A stretch of DNA of 64,000 nucleotides from Sphagnum compactum (Eukaryota > Bryophyta > Sphagnopsida > Sphagnales), in NCBI GenBank assembly GCA_965153455.1, contig OZ234496.1:19584304-19648303 (forward strand), read 5' to 3'. The notes under the pieces are model-generated. The model searched no databases and was not told the origin of the DNA. It saw only the letters and a list, made by a program, of their open reading frames with translations. A program made the position numbers and the translations under genes. Each line of letters starts with the position of its first letter. The first letter of the stretch is position 1. This document shows positions 35,449 through 47,485 of this stretch, in pieces.

Positions 35449-37880
35449 ATGACCAGATCATCAGTCATGGCAGAAGGAATCATGAAGCTCCAGTACTCGC
35501 CAGTTCTCCAACAACAACAACAACAAGAGCAGCATCAATTGGGGATCATCCTGCCCATCACTAGTCGAGGTATGAAGTCACCCATGGTGGATCCCCACTC
35601 TTACCTGCGACTAATTTCTGGTAATCTGAAGCTACCATCAGGGAGCGACTTGTATGTCGCAGTTGACAATGATGACGCAGTCTATAGTAGGGATTCTTCG
35701 GCGTATCTTTTCAAGGAAGCTTTCTGTGAACAGAAGGTGACAGTAGTCACTGAATGGCCAGCAGCATCATCTCTTGAGGACTCTGTAGCAGCAGCAGGAG
35801 CAGAGTCAGTGGCGCCCATTTTTGCCATGTTGAACATACTCATCTAAAGAGCATACGAGGATGGCTGTGACTTCTTCACCATGCTCGGGGATGTTGTCTG
35901 CATTGATTGCGAGCAGCAGTCATCTTACAATCAAAGGCGAAACTGGTTTGATTTGGTAAGCGAAAGAACTTACAAGAAGCTTGCACACTAGGTCGAAGCT
36001 TGTACTACAAGTTCTTGGAATTCCGTGTTGAAGTCTTTGGTCTGCTTGGACCAGGAACTGTAATTTGACTAGAGGATTTAGGGTTCAGAGTTTAGGGGTC
36101 TTGTTGAAGAGGAAGAAGAAATGGACATGGTGTATAGCATTGAGGCTTCCTGAGCTTGGTGTCTGTCTGTGTGTGACTCTAGTTACAGGTTGTTGATCGG
36201 TTTGCTCAAATCGCCAGTCTGAATAGTTTGCCATTCCGATTTGGGTGCGTGGCTCTCAACGATACAAGCTCACCAGGCTTTCCAACTTTCCCCATTGTGC
36301 ATCGCTTGCATGTGGAAGCAATCGGTGTTGCGTTCTGCCCATCAGAATTCGTCAACCAGGATGCTGATCCGTTTGTGCATGAGCTTTACAGAGGCTGGAT
36401 GCATCCAGTCTCTTACTGGAGGTCCGCTTGACGAATGCACTAGGTGGCGCTCATGGCGAGCCAAGGTACAAGCGACAACATATCGACTGGAAGAACACAG
36501 TGCTCAAATCGGCCATCAACACTCTCCAGTCCACATACATCCCCCTCCTGCCACCACCCACGATGCTCTGCATCGACGTTATTATTCCCACTTATCGTCT
36601 CAAGGTGCAAGCTCTTCGGAAAATCCTTTCCATTGAGCAGCCGGCAACAGTCTCCACATTGTTTATTATTGTGATCGACGACCCATCTGCAACTGAAGCT
36701 GCCGATGAAGTCAAGAAGTTCGAGAGCGAGTATATAGGTCGAGTCCGTGTCCGTCGCATACCGAAGAACGTGGGTGCATCGGCAGCTCGCAACCGCGGGA
36801 TAGAGGAATCTGCAGCAGACTGGATACTGTTTCTGGATAATGATGTCGAGCCGGAGGGTGACATCCTCCACCACTACGCACATTCCATCCCAACCCACAG
36901 TTCAAGAACTTGTGGGTTTGTGGGTCTTACCTCTTTTCCCAGATCCGACTCCGCGAAGATTGCCAATGCCGTGTACTTGAGCTACATCTTGTATTTCTGG
37001 TCCATCAGCGAGAGATTCCCCGAGCAGGCAGTCGGGTGGGGTGTGACTGCCAATTTGCTTATGCGACGAACTGATGTTCGGTTCCGCACAGATTTCCCCA
37101 AGACAGGCAGAGGCGAGTATGTCGCATTGTCAGGAGCGCTGCTCCTTACCACTGTGGCAGCTGCCAACGCTCGAGCAACACATCCATGGTGGGACAATGG
37201 CAGGTAGGTACACATGTACATTGTCAACCTACAAACCCTAAACCCATGTGATATAAGACATATCTCTTCTGGACATCTGCATACAATGTTCTGCACTCTT
37301 GGTGCAAGTGACAATAGTTCTGGACATATCTGCATACAATGACACTTCTATACTGCACTCTTGTTGCAAACAGGTTCCAAGTAGTGTGATTCTTCAAGTG
37401 GGCAAAAGGGGATGGGCTGTTGTTGGACATGTATCCACAATTCACATACAGAACCTTACCAAGTGTGAATGAATTGACACTCTTATGGGTGCTGCTGATT
37501 GCACTGATCTGCTGCAATTCACACAGCCAAACCATATTACCTCTCAAACCAGCTCTGGCCACTCTGATTTGGATCTGGGTTGTTGACATCATTGCCGATC
37601 TGTACTCACTGCTGATCGGACCTGATTGCAGCTCCTACCCACACATAACTGGATTCAAGACCAGGTTCTTGGAGCATTTGCATCAACAATTCTCAAAGCT
37701 GCAGTAGAATTCGGCCATCTATGAATCCAAGTTCAGTGCTTGAAAATTCACAACCTATGCAAGCGCTTTGACTCATTTGCCAACTTGTCACCAAATGAGA
37801 AGAGAAAGCAACAGATGCGGAGCTGCATCCGATTCACTGGATACATCATGCCAATTCTAGCTCATCTTTTTACATTGATT
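35449..37880 (+). pseudogene. Decayed two-part gene ending in a GT2-family glycosyltransferase
   Basis: Three coding blocks keep order and sense. Block 1 (35449-35954) includes SYLRLISGNLKLPSGSDLYV and, after an in-frame stop near 35845, RAYEDGCDFFTMLGDVV. Block 2 starts after a likely acceptor at about 36195 (TTACAG) with RFGCVALNDTSSPGFPTFP and FVNQDADPF, shifts frame near 36395, then runs NALGGAHGEPRY into a GT2 domain: IDVIIPTYR, IIVIDDP, NVGASAARNRGIEESAADW, LFLDNDVEPE and GWGVTANLLMRR. A donor near 37205 leads to block 3 (from 37373): after another in-frame stop come FFKWAKGDGLLLDMYPQF and YRTLPSVNEL, then a hydrophobic helix. GT2 enzymes move sugar from nucleotide sugars; the DxD equivalent is DND here. 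The usual GED near the catalytic base reads GEY. At least two stops and one frameshift argue for a recent pseudogene. The N-terminal part may be a second transferase-like domain; I cannot name it firmly. Confidence 0.75.
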
Positions 37881-40389
37881 GTCATTGACAACACTTCCAA
37901 TTGAGATCTGTAGTTGAGATTTACATTACCTGTGTCTGGTACTTGTGTCTGCTGACATTGTAGTACTGTAGTACTACCCTCACGGTGCACACCTTGTAAA
38001 GCATCACAAGAGATGCAGCAAGGATTTTTGTGGATCTCACACTAGTACTATAACCACAGAAACTCAAGCATGCAGTGCAGGCCACAGCTACACTGGAGTA
38101 AAATTAGAAGTTTCTCAAAAATGAGAGACTCATAGACAACATTTGGCCACAGTCATCCATGCCTTTGCACAGGAGAATATCTATGCATTGCAACCAATCT
38201 ACAACCTTACTAGCTTGCAATGAACATGTTCATGGAAAAAAATGCACATTCTTACCTCAAGTAACTGAGCTTCACCTGTAGATCAACAAATGATAGAATT
38301 GGTTGCTGCACAGAAACAGAGCATCAGAGTTATATCAAAGTCCAGAGTCTTTATAAACAATTGTTTGTGAACTAGTATTATAGCTAAATAGCTTCAGATG
38401 GGAAAATCCCTTCAAAGTACAGGGTTGCAATTGATGAGTTAACCATGATACAAGTCACCGAGTTCCCTGAGTTCATTGTACATACAGTCTTGCATTTCTC
38501 CTGTCTGCCCCTCTCAGCTTGACTGTGGTATCTGTGCTTTTTGTTGACAACTGCCATGGTACTGCAACTTTGTCCACAACACGCATGTCTGACCTTGCAT
38601 TCCAGCCTCTCAAGAATCCATCCATGCGCTCATGATACAGGACCAATGGACTGGCAGTAGTGCCATTTGGTGTAGCCTTTGCAAGATGGGGTCTGTGCTT
38701 GTGGCATGTCAAACACATATTGTAGAAGAATTTTCTTAGACCTTGACCCTAGGTCATGCAAGGAACACAAGCTTGACATCACCTTTCTCTACACCATATG
38801 TACTCTCTCCTTTGACTGCAGGTGGGTTCTATGCATCTTTGCAGTGTTTGTTATGTTGGCAGGTCACCCTTATTTTCAACCTAAGGTTCTCGATTTTCAA
38901 GTTCATATAGGATCCTTGTGTCCACCGCAACTAAGCCTTACCTTTTGAGTCATGTAAATTTCAAGCAACTATCCACAAACATGAGTTGGAACTTCACTCA
39001 TGAGCCTCATCACCATGTCTTACAGGAAGTGCTGGAATTGCCCCTCTTTCTGTTGTTGTGATAGCCCCACATGCATTAGCAAACTTCCAACATAATTAAA
39101 TATATGCATACATGGAATATATTAGTTTTCTAAATTAAATTGCCAAGTTGATGGTTCCTATTTGTCAAGTCCATTTTGCCAAAAGGATTAGTAAGTCCAC
39201 ATCATCAACTTGCCAAATCCATATCAGTAATGTTGCATAGTTGATTCACCAAGTTGACTTCAGTTTCTAGATTGGCCTTGCTCTTCAAATTGCCCAATGC
39301 CTAAATTTATTCATTTTTTACCCAAATCTATGCCACTTAAAAAGAAACCATGCAATTTTCACATTAGGTAATGAAGGGTTCAAACATCATAATTGTTTTT
39401 GTTCTTGGGGAGGTGGGGGGGGGTTAGTCAATTTCACCTATCATCCAAATTCAAATGATGATTCATCCTTGCATTTACATATCATTCGTTGGGATAAATT
39501 GCCACAATGTTTAAAAGGATTGGACATCCATGCATCTTTCATTCTTCCTTGCATCTACAAGCTTCCATTTGTTTTTGAAGTAAAATACTTATTGATTTTG
39601 ATACGCTTTATTTTACATCAATTTTGGAAAGGCAATTGAAGTCCAATTGAATATTATGGCTTTTACATCAACTTTGCATGGCCCAAATGAATATTATGGT
39701 TTGTGGTCTTTAAAAATGTAATATATTCTAATTCAATTTGGGGCTAAGATTGACCTTGGAAAACCATCTTAGAGTTTTCATCATTTTGGTGCTATAATAT
39801 CTTGGAAAGTAATATACATATACATTTTACATAACAAAATTTTGTTTACAAGGATCTAATCCATGAAAAATTCTGAAAATGAATTGAATAACCTAACATT
39901 AAATATTCAATATTGTTATACTATGTGTAGATTTGAATGATAGTTTGCACAAAATTGCAATCACTATTTATTGATGTTCCTTGAAGTTCCATTAATTCTT
40001 TAGGTTCAACGATAAGAATTTAAAAATGCACCTTAGTGTGATGTTAATTAGTTTGTTGTTGCAATGAATATAACCAAATGAAAATTAGAATAATAACCTT
40101 AGCTTGGCATAATTGGAATTCCCTCATATTCATGTTTTGATATTTGCATATTTGACATCCAAGTTCACCGTCTATTAAAAAAGGAATTAAAAAATTGACC
40201 TCAAAACATTCATGAACCCCAATATTTATGATGGGACATGAGGGATTTGATTTGTGATGATTTTTTTGTAATTTCTGTTAATGTTTTAAAAAGTTTTGGA
40301 AAATGTGTTTTTCCCACAAACATTTGCTACTTTTGCAAAATTAAAAATGGAAGAGAAAACACTAAAATAGATTTATTTGTAAAGGAAGA
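37881..40389. other. Spacer, one unassigned minus-strand frame
   Basis: A minus-strand frame at 38473-38718 (81 aa) has non-repetitive, protein-like composition (…DGFLRGWNARSDMRVVDKV…). It has no partner exon or family that I recognise. The remainder is AT-rich and featureless. Confidence 0.35.
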
Positions 40390-40775
40390 TTTTTTGTGTT
40401 TTGCGTTTGTCATTTTGAGATCTCGCAGACCACAATGCCCCTTGTTGCGTGCTCAATGAATATAGGTGCACTGAAGTGGTTTCAAAATGTTTAGACCTAT
40501 GGTGCAAGAATTATTGAATATTTAATAATTTTGTTATTGAAAAATCAATAAAATTAAAAAAATCATTTCAGAGAAATTGGTGTGCACTCTTGTTATTCTT
40601 GGAAAATGTTCAATGAGTAGGATTTTCTGGAGGTGATTTCATAATTTTAAAACCTAAAAAGCAAGAAATATTTAATTTTGAATAATCTTCATCATTGAAA
40701 TTCAATACTAATTCAGTTTTCAATTTCAATTAATTGGATATTGAGTTCACACTTGGGCCAACAACACAAGTCACA
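40390..40775 (+). repeat. Dispersed repeat family R, copy 1
   Basis: Shares ordered words with 52190-52620: GATCTCGCA, AGACCTA(T/C)G(G/A)TGCAAGA, TTATTGA, TCAATAAAATTAAAA, GTGATTTC-type and CACACTTGGGCCAA. Probably a non-coding piece of an LTR retroelement, but no LTR boundary or polyprotein is seen. Confidence 0.65.
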
Positions 40776-43059
40776 TAAGTACAACCTGAAAATGAAGTCA
40801 TAAAACCCTGTAAATAGTGCTAGTTGGGGAAAAAAATGATTCTTTTTCAGAAGATTTATGTATTGAATTTGATAATTGTACATTTTGTCTTCAAGGATGT
40901 TTTATTTTTCAATATTCTTGAGTTCAAATAATTGACAAAGTTTTCCAAATAAAATCAACCAATTTAGTCAAAATTAAATTGCAAAAACATTTGTTTCCAA
41001 TATTTCTTTAAAACAAAATGACTAGGTTATAAAAACTTAGTCCCAAGAACAAAACATATTTGTCATTACGGTACATATAAAAAAAGTTAGCTACAACATT
41101 CTATTTAATAGGTCAAATTGCTTGGTAAATGATAGTTAGAATATGGTGAACTCACCTTACAAAAATATTGATTTTATTCGGCAACCATTTACTTATCCTT
41201 TTTTTAAAACCAAATAATCCAACTCTTCCAAAAACTATATAGGTAAGCCTCTCTAGTTGAATTTTTTTTAGTGGATGCTTCAATATCAAATACACTTGTC
41301 AACAAAATAACAGGAAGAAACAAATCAAATGGCATGACCTTTCATGCAACAAGTCCTAAACAAAATTGAAGTTGCAACTATGGTCAAGAATCAAGATATC
41401 ACACTCAAGACTCAAGGTACCATAGAACCGTGGCAACTTCTACACATCTTTGTGAAATCATTAATGAATTTAACAAAATTCATTTTGACAAATAATTTTG
41501 GTCTTTGAATTTTTTGGGAAAAATTTCAGCATTTCTGAAAATAATATACTTTGTGTGGAAGTTGCCAAGGTACTATGGTATTGCAAGATCAAAAAGGCAC
41601 AATCCTTTCACACAAGAAATCCTAAACCAAACTCAAGTTTGCAATTATGGTCAAGTTATTGCGATTTCATTTTTCATTTTTTCCTTTCAATGTGAAATTG
41701 GGTCTTTCAAAGGCATTGAAGTACGTTTTGTCAATACATTTTTCTGGTATGTAAAGATTAAAATGATTCCAAAAGCCAACCTTTCAAAGTAGGTCCACCA
41801 TTCTATTACATTGTCACAACAATGTGGTTGTTATTGTTACTACCATGTGTCATTATGTAGTACTACAATCTTTCTTCCATGAAAGGGAATATCAAAATTA
41901 CCTTTGAATCATCAATGTTGCCTCTACTCTATGATCATTTTTCTTTTTTGCTTGTCAAAGGATAATTCCAACTTCCTTTCAACAATTTCTTGTAAATTTT
42001 CCGACTTTTTGGAATTGTTCCTCTATGGAAAATAAACATAATGTCTACATGAGGGTGAGTTGGATTTCACATGGATTGAGGTGCATTCCTTTTTCAATGG
42101 AATACTTTTGTCATTTAGGCCAATAGCATATGACATCCCACTTGGTGGTGGTGGTGGAAGCATCGTGATGATGACCCTTATGTATGTATTTGCAAGGTCT
42201 TATACAAGATTACAACGAACCTTGTGCATAAAGTGTGGAGGTGAGTGTTGTTTGAGATGCCTTTGAACCACCCAAAGTCCAACCCATCATAGCATGTAAG
42301 ATGTGAAATCCAACCACAACACATCATTGCCAAGGATATCATGATGGTAGCCAAAAAACACAAAAGAGACGAAGAATTGAAAAATTGGTACCTATGGAAT
42401 TAAAAAAAAGGTTGTTGGGAAATTTGTGTTGTTTATAAAGTTCAATATGTTAGGGGTGATGGTGTGGAAGTCTCATATAATATGAAAAATTAGCAATGTG
42501 CAAAAATATGAAAGTCACAAAAATGGAAAGCTAAAACTCAACCCAACCACCAAGACCACCCCTTACATATGTGTTTATGGGTTTGTCTAAGTACAAGTTG
42601 ATGACATTTTGGTCACTATTCATGCTTAGTAACTTGTATATATCCTATATACCTTTCAGCTATGGAAAATAAGGCCAACCATTGCAAGCCAACCAAGTCA
42701 TCAACATGCACAAATGATTGGCTGAAACATTATAGAACATCCACATGGTAGGTTGCCATTAATTTGGTTCGTGAGTATTGTCATGAGGCATCTTCAGCAA
42801 AAGAGGATAAAGAACTCTTCCTTTTGTTCATCAATCTTTGTTTGAATTCTTCACGAGCTAGTGCAGAACCCACCAAACCAACCAAGCCAAGCTGACCCAA
42901 CCCAACATGGCTCATGATAGGCACATGTACCCCGATCCTTCTTTTGGATTCCGCCAATTTACCTTTTCCCCATACTTTTTTGTATGTGGATCTCCTTCTT
43001 TTTGAGAAGTTAAGTTTGTGTTGGTGCAAGTGTTAGCACGCCCGCAACTGATTTATTTT
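40776..43059. repeat. Spacer containing a spaced direct duplication
   Basis: Two segments about 265 bp apart (about 41335-41395 and 41596-41660) share the ordered words CCTTTCA, CAA, TCCTAAAC, AAG, TGCAA and TATGGTCAAG. No gene is recognised elsewhere in the region. Confidence 0.4.
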
Positions 43060-43345
43060 TCCTTCCAAAACCTGGATTTTTGGGAATTTATTTGAATTTT
43101 CAGCAGCAGAAGTCACTTAAAAATCAATATCTCCCACCTTCTGAATCCAAATCTTACCAAATAATTTCCATTAAATCATTATGCTCATCAAGATCTTTCC
43201 AACAACACCAAAGGCACATTCCAATTCCTTGGAAATTTTTAGTTATGATTTAATTTAATTTTCAGTGAAAAAATCATTCAATATTCAAAAACTTTTGCAC
43301 TACAAGTCCAAACGTCATGGAGTCAAGCCCATGCACCCCTCCTCG
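43060..43345 (-). repeat. Dispersed repeat family R, copy 2 (inverted)
   Basis: The reverse complement aligns loosely with 52310-52450: TTGGACTTGTAGTGCAAAAG, TTTTTGAATATTGAA and AAAATTAAATTAAA stand where the plus copies have GAGACCTACGATGCAAGAG, TTATTGAGTATTGAA and AAAATTAAAACAAA. More diverged than copies 1 and 4. Confidence 0.45.
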
Positions 43346-44189
43346 TCGAGAGCTTTTCAAAGTGAGTAAGAACACGATCTGAAGCATCCCAGTTCAGTGG
43401 ATCTCATAAGTACAAACAAAACAAAACAAACAAACTACCTTCCTTCATAGATAGATCCTCTAAAGGGAACCAAAATCCTTCAAGATATTAGAACTCTATA
43501 ATAACTAATCTCAAGTTTCAACACAAGCCAAAACATCATCTTTCATAACTCCTCATATAAAAATAGACCTACTACTACCTAGGTGCCAAAATCCCTTAAG
43601 CTACTATATTCTATAATGAATCTAAACACAATATCCTTGCCTTGCTAAGCAAGGCCAACGAAGAGATGGGTGAGAAACCTGAAAAAAACACATAGACTAC
43701 GAAATGTCTCCCCAACAAAATTGACTCACCCTCTAAATTAATATCATATGAAAAGTTAGTGTGCAAAAACTAAACTTATAAAGCTTCATGAAGTTTTGTT
43801 CTACATAACATTATTATTTTTTTGGTTATTGTTGAAGAATGCATGAAGTCAGTTCCCATGTGTTCCCTATGTTGTTCCCAATACCTTAAACCTGTTTTTT
43901 TTTTTTGGGGGAACAAAGAGGAAAGAACAAAATAGCTTCACTTTTTATTATCCCATATGTACATGTATTCCTAGTAGTTCAGTTTTTTAATAGAGGTTGT
44001 ACCACCAAGTACAGCTGCCTATGAAGTACCACCTTACCTTTCCACATTCAGAGATGCCACCAAAAAATTATTAATATTCGAACTCATTTGGAGGGACCAT
44101 TTTATGGCACGGAAATTGGCCTTCTCCATATTCCAGGTTTTGTCTACATGTTAAGAAAGGTCTTTGATTTGTTGGGATGTGACCATGTT
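43346..44189. other. AT-rich spacer
   Basis: No gene or clear element is recognised. Confidence 0.4.
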
Positions 44190-44440
44190 GTCACTTGTAA
44201 CCTTCCCAAAATGGGGCTGGCTCTTTTGCTTTTCATATCGTCGGCAAGCCCTTGACAAGGCAATGTGCATGTTTATCGTTTAGCAATTTTTGAACCAAAA
44301 AGCAACAAGAGTTATTGAATTTAGAATGATTTTGGTATCTAGTCGTGAATTAAAATTTTCTTAAATGGCTTTTGCACAATTGGGTCCTATTATCTATTAA
44401 GAACAACTCTTAGCTCACTTCAATGAGAGTAGAATTTTGG
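44190..44440 (+). repeat. Dispersed repeat family R, copy 3 (partial)
   Basis: Shares GCAAGCCCTTGACAAG, GCAA-AGAGTTATTGAAT and later T-rich words with the copy at 52190-52620, in a somewhat rearranged order. Weakly supported. Confidence 0.4.
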
Positions 44441-45239
44441 GATGGGTGATATTACAGAATGTTTAATAGACTTGACCAATGGCAAGGAACCCACTAATCA
44501 CATCCTTCTTGACCCATAAAACCAAATTACATTTACATGCGAGAGAATATAAACACCCAAAGACAAAAAAAAAGAAGTCACAATTGCATAGAAGCTATCA
44601 AGGCAACAATGCTAAGTTAGTGCACTATATTTTTGCAATTTCGTTTGCTTCAAAAGTCAATGAAATAATGTTTATTAGAAAAGGCAAATCTAGCTCATTA
44701 AACCTTAAAACATATGAGAATGTGGAAAATTCCTTCAAATAAGATTTTCAAGGAGTATCGATAAATAGTTCACAAAGTAGAACACTCTAAAACATAAAAT
44801 GTATTACCAACAACCTTACACAAACCCTAAACCTATATTCTAAAACGGAACAAAACATATTACCAACAACCCTAAACAAACCTTAAACCTAAACAATCCT
44901 AAAATAAAATGGGCACTACTCGTGAAGATAGATCTTAAATGAGTGTCGAATTAGCTTACATTCTAAACACACAAATATAAAGCGGAATTCCAAATGGAAA
45001 TAGTCTTGTGTTCAATGGAAATTTAGTTTTAGGTACACATAGATATGGGCCTAAGGAAACCCTAAAATAATTTCTTTCACCAAACAAGGGAAAGAAAAAG
45101 TCCTGCCTTGTGTTTTCATCATAAATCGTGTTTTTAGCCTTAATGAAGATGAGCTTGAATTGGGGATGGAGGTGGGCAGAGGTTATTTTTTTCTGTGTTG
45201 GGCGGGTATTTGATTTTATAAATAAGCATCAGTTGCCAG
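44441..45239. other. Spacer with CCCTAAAC words
   Basis: No gene is recognised. CAACCCTAAACAAACC-type words recur at about 44810-44890, giving a weak tandem look. Confidence 0.4.
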
Positions 45240-46340
45240 CAGAGGTTTTGAACCTGGTTATTTCAGGAAGTTTGAAGAACCGCAGGTTCTCATGCAAGCA
45301 CTGTTAAAGTGCTGGAATTTGTAATAGAGTTATCCGTGAAGTAACCCTGTCTTCACCCTGTCTTTGGGCCTCCTTTCACCCTCTATCCCCCCCTCTTTCA
45401 GTGGTATCTGCAAAGTAAAGACATTTGATTAAACCTCAGTATGGAATGCTCGAGGGTTCTGGTGCTGTGTTTTCTTACTTTACTACGGATAACTCCAACG
45501 ACTGTCAATTGAATTTTAAAAATTACTTTAGAACCTGTGGTTATAAATATCAGAGAACCGGTTCTTTGATTTTTTGAGAGCCACGGATATGGATCCAAGA
45601 ACCGGAGGTTTATATGTCATTTGATTTTTGTTAACATTGTTTTTTTAAGAACCATGGTGGTATACATAAAGAAATCAGGTTCTTTTGGGTTTTTTTTTTT
45701 TCCGCAGCCGCGGTCAAGGATCCAAATACTATCATGATAACCGTTGGGGGTTCTACTCCAGTTTCTGAAAACTGCCCAGCGCTGGGTAATCGCCTACCTG
45801 CCCGCCCGAAAGTCCCAACGTTTTGGTTTGTTTGTTTTGGTTATTCCAGGAACCTCAAAAAAACCGCCGGTTCTCGTGAAAGAACACGAGTTTATGGTAC
45901 GTTAGAAGGGTAGTTATTTGATATTTTACAATTTTATTTTCTAAGAGTCGCGGACATCTATATATATATATATATATACCTATGTAAGTAAGAAACCAGG
46001 GTGGTTCTTTTTTATTATTATTTTTGTTTGAGAGCCGCGGCTCTGTATCCCAAGAACTGGCATGATAACCTCCGGGCCTATTTTTTGATAACCGCCCAGC
46101 ACCGGGGCATTGCACCAGCCCGTCACCCAGGGTATCAGAGCTGATAACTGTGATGATTGAGAAATCAAATACCCGGTTCTTTTGTATATACCCGGGTCTT
46201 GCATTCTTTCCAAAAGAGAAAGCAAATGACCGCCTACAAAACTGCCGGCTCTTTTACGAAACCCCATCGTGGTTTCAGAGTCTCAGGTTTTTGAAACACC
46301 CGGAACCGTCGGTGGTGCTTTGATCCTTACTTCCAAGTAC
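45240..46340. repeat. Cluster of short perfect palindromes with GAACCGG core
   Basis: Exact palindromes seen are AGAACC-GCA-GGTTCT (45276-45290), AGCACT-gttaa-AGTGCT (about 45297-45313), AGAACCGGTTCT (45554-45565), AACCG-C-CGGTT (45862-45872), CTCGTG-aaagaa-CACGAG (just after it) and AGAGCCGCGGCTCT (46031-46044). Around them longer phrases recur (GAGAGCC-CGG…ATCCAAGAACC and CATGATAACC…CTGATAACCGCCCAGC), so the region is an eroded complex repeat. A TA microsatellite lies at about 45959-45978. The 5' end of the MUR4-like gene begins just downstream. Confidence 0.7.
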
Positions 46341-46383
46341 CCGGAACCGGGGGTTATTAAAATCACAGCACCACCCCCACCCT

Positions 46384-47485
46384 GTACATTACCTGCCTAC
46401 AACTCACTGGACACTACCTGCCTACTTATCTACCTACCCACCTACCCCCCAACCTGGACACTACCTCCCTACCTACCCACCAACCCCATCGAAGTTTTAG
46501 TTCGATTTGTTTTGTTGTTTGCTTCTTGTCGTTTCCGAGCGAACGTTGTCTGCGCGACAACCGAACTCCAGAGGAGACGTTTGTTGTTGCGATTACGCCC
46601 CTCGCTCTCCCTCCCCCCCCTCTCTCTCTTTCTCTCTCTGTGCGCCATTTCAGAACATGCTTGGTTGGCACAACAATAATAAACAGAAAACACCCACCCA
46701 ATCGCCAGGACGTAATTCCTTTCGCTCCACACACACACCACTTCCCCTCTTTCTTTTCTGCACTGATGCTGTCGTTGCTGGCTCGTTTTTTCCCCTTCCA
46801 GAAAGAGTAAGAGCATTGTTATTGTTGTTGTTGGGTCTTGGCTTTTTTTTCCCTTTCTTTCCTTTCCAGAATGAGTGGGAGCTTTGTGTAGGTCTAACGC
46901 CATTTGAAAACCCATCTCGAACTCTGTGTTTCTGTTTTTGTCGTTGTGTTTTGGGTTTTTAGGTGGTTTTGTGTGGGCTTTGTTGGGCTCCCTGTATGTA
47001 TGTACCTATGATGTTGTTGAGGAGGAAGAGTAGGGAGAAATTGTTGTTGATCTCCATTTCGCGGACTCATCTCTCGGTGAGTCATTGGGAATCGTTTGTA
47101 GTCGACGAAGATGATTCTCCTCGACAGTTTTGTCATTTCTGCTGCTGTTTTTAGTAGCCGGGATTTGCGGTTGTGAGCGCGCGCCATTCACTCACTCAAT
47201 CGAGAAGCTTCTTCTGATGACAGCAAAGCCTTTCTTGGGTGCTGCTGCAACTTCCTTGACACCCATTTCCAGCTGACACCAACAATTCCAGAAAAAACAA
47301 TTGAGGAGGAAGGGAACAAAATCAGGGACTCGATCAACCGGAAGAAACAAAGAAACTCGGTTTTGTGTTTCTCGAAGATCGTAGCTTACAGATCGGTGCA
47401 AAGAAAAGAAAGAAAACTTTACAGCACAAGTCTCAGGAGAAGACCCAGAGCGAGGCCCGGTTTGTTTCTTGAGGCTGGTGTGGCG
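46384..47485 (+). promoter_or_regulatory. Probable promoter and 5' leader of the MUR4-like gene
   Basis: A CCTACC/CCTGCCTAC-rich tract (46384-46480) is followed by a CT-rich pyrimidine patch (about 46610-46640), typical of plant TATA-less start regions, and by 0.8 kb of GT-rich leader with candidate introns. Frames on both strands here are short and repetitive. No ATG in frame with the CDS precedes 47486, since the in-frame extension to 47363 begins with TTG. Confidence 0.5.

Noticed and set aside
46426-47187. Overlapping frames on both strands before the MUR4-like start
   Set aside because: They sit in a CT/GT-rich leader, give Ser/Arg/Leu-rich low-complexity peptides and have no in-frame ATG link to the epimerase.
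47363-47485. N-terminal extension of the MUR4-like protein to 47363
   Set aside because: The extension opens with TTG, not ATG. The first ATG is at 47486 in good context and gives a protein close to the Arabidopsis length.
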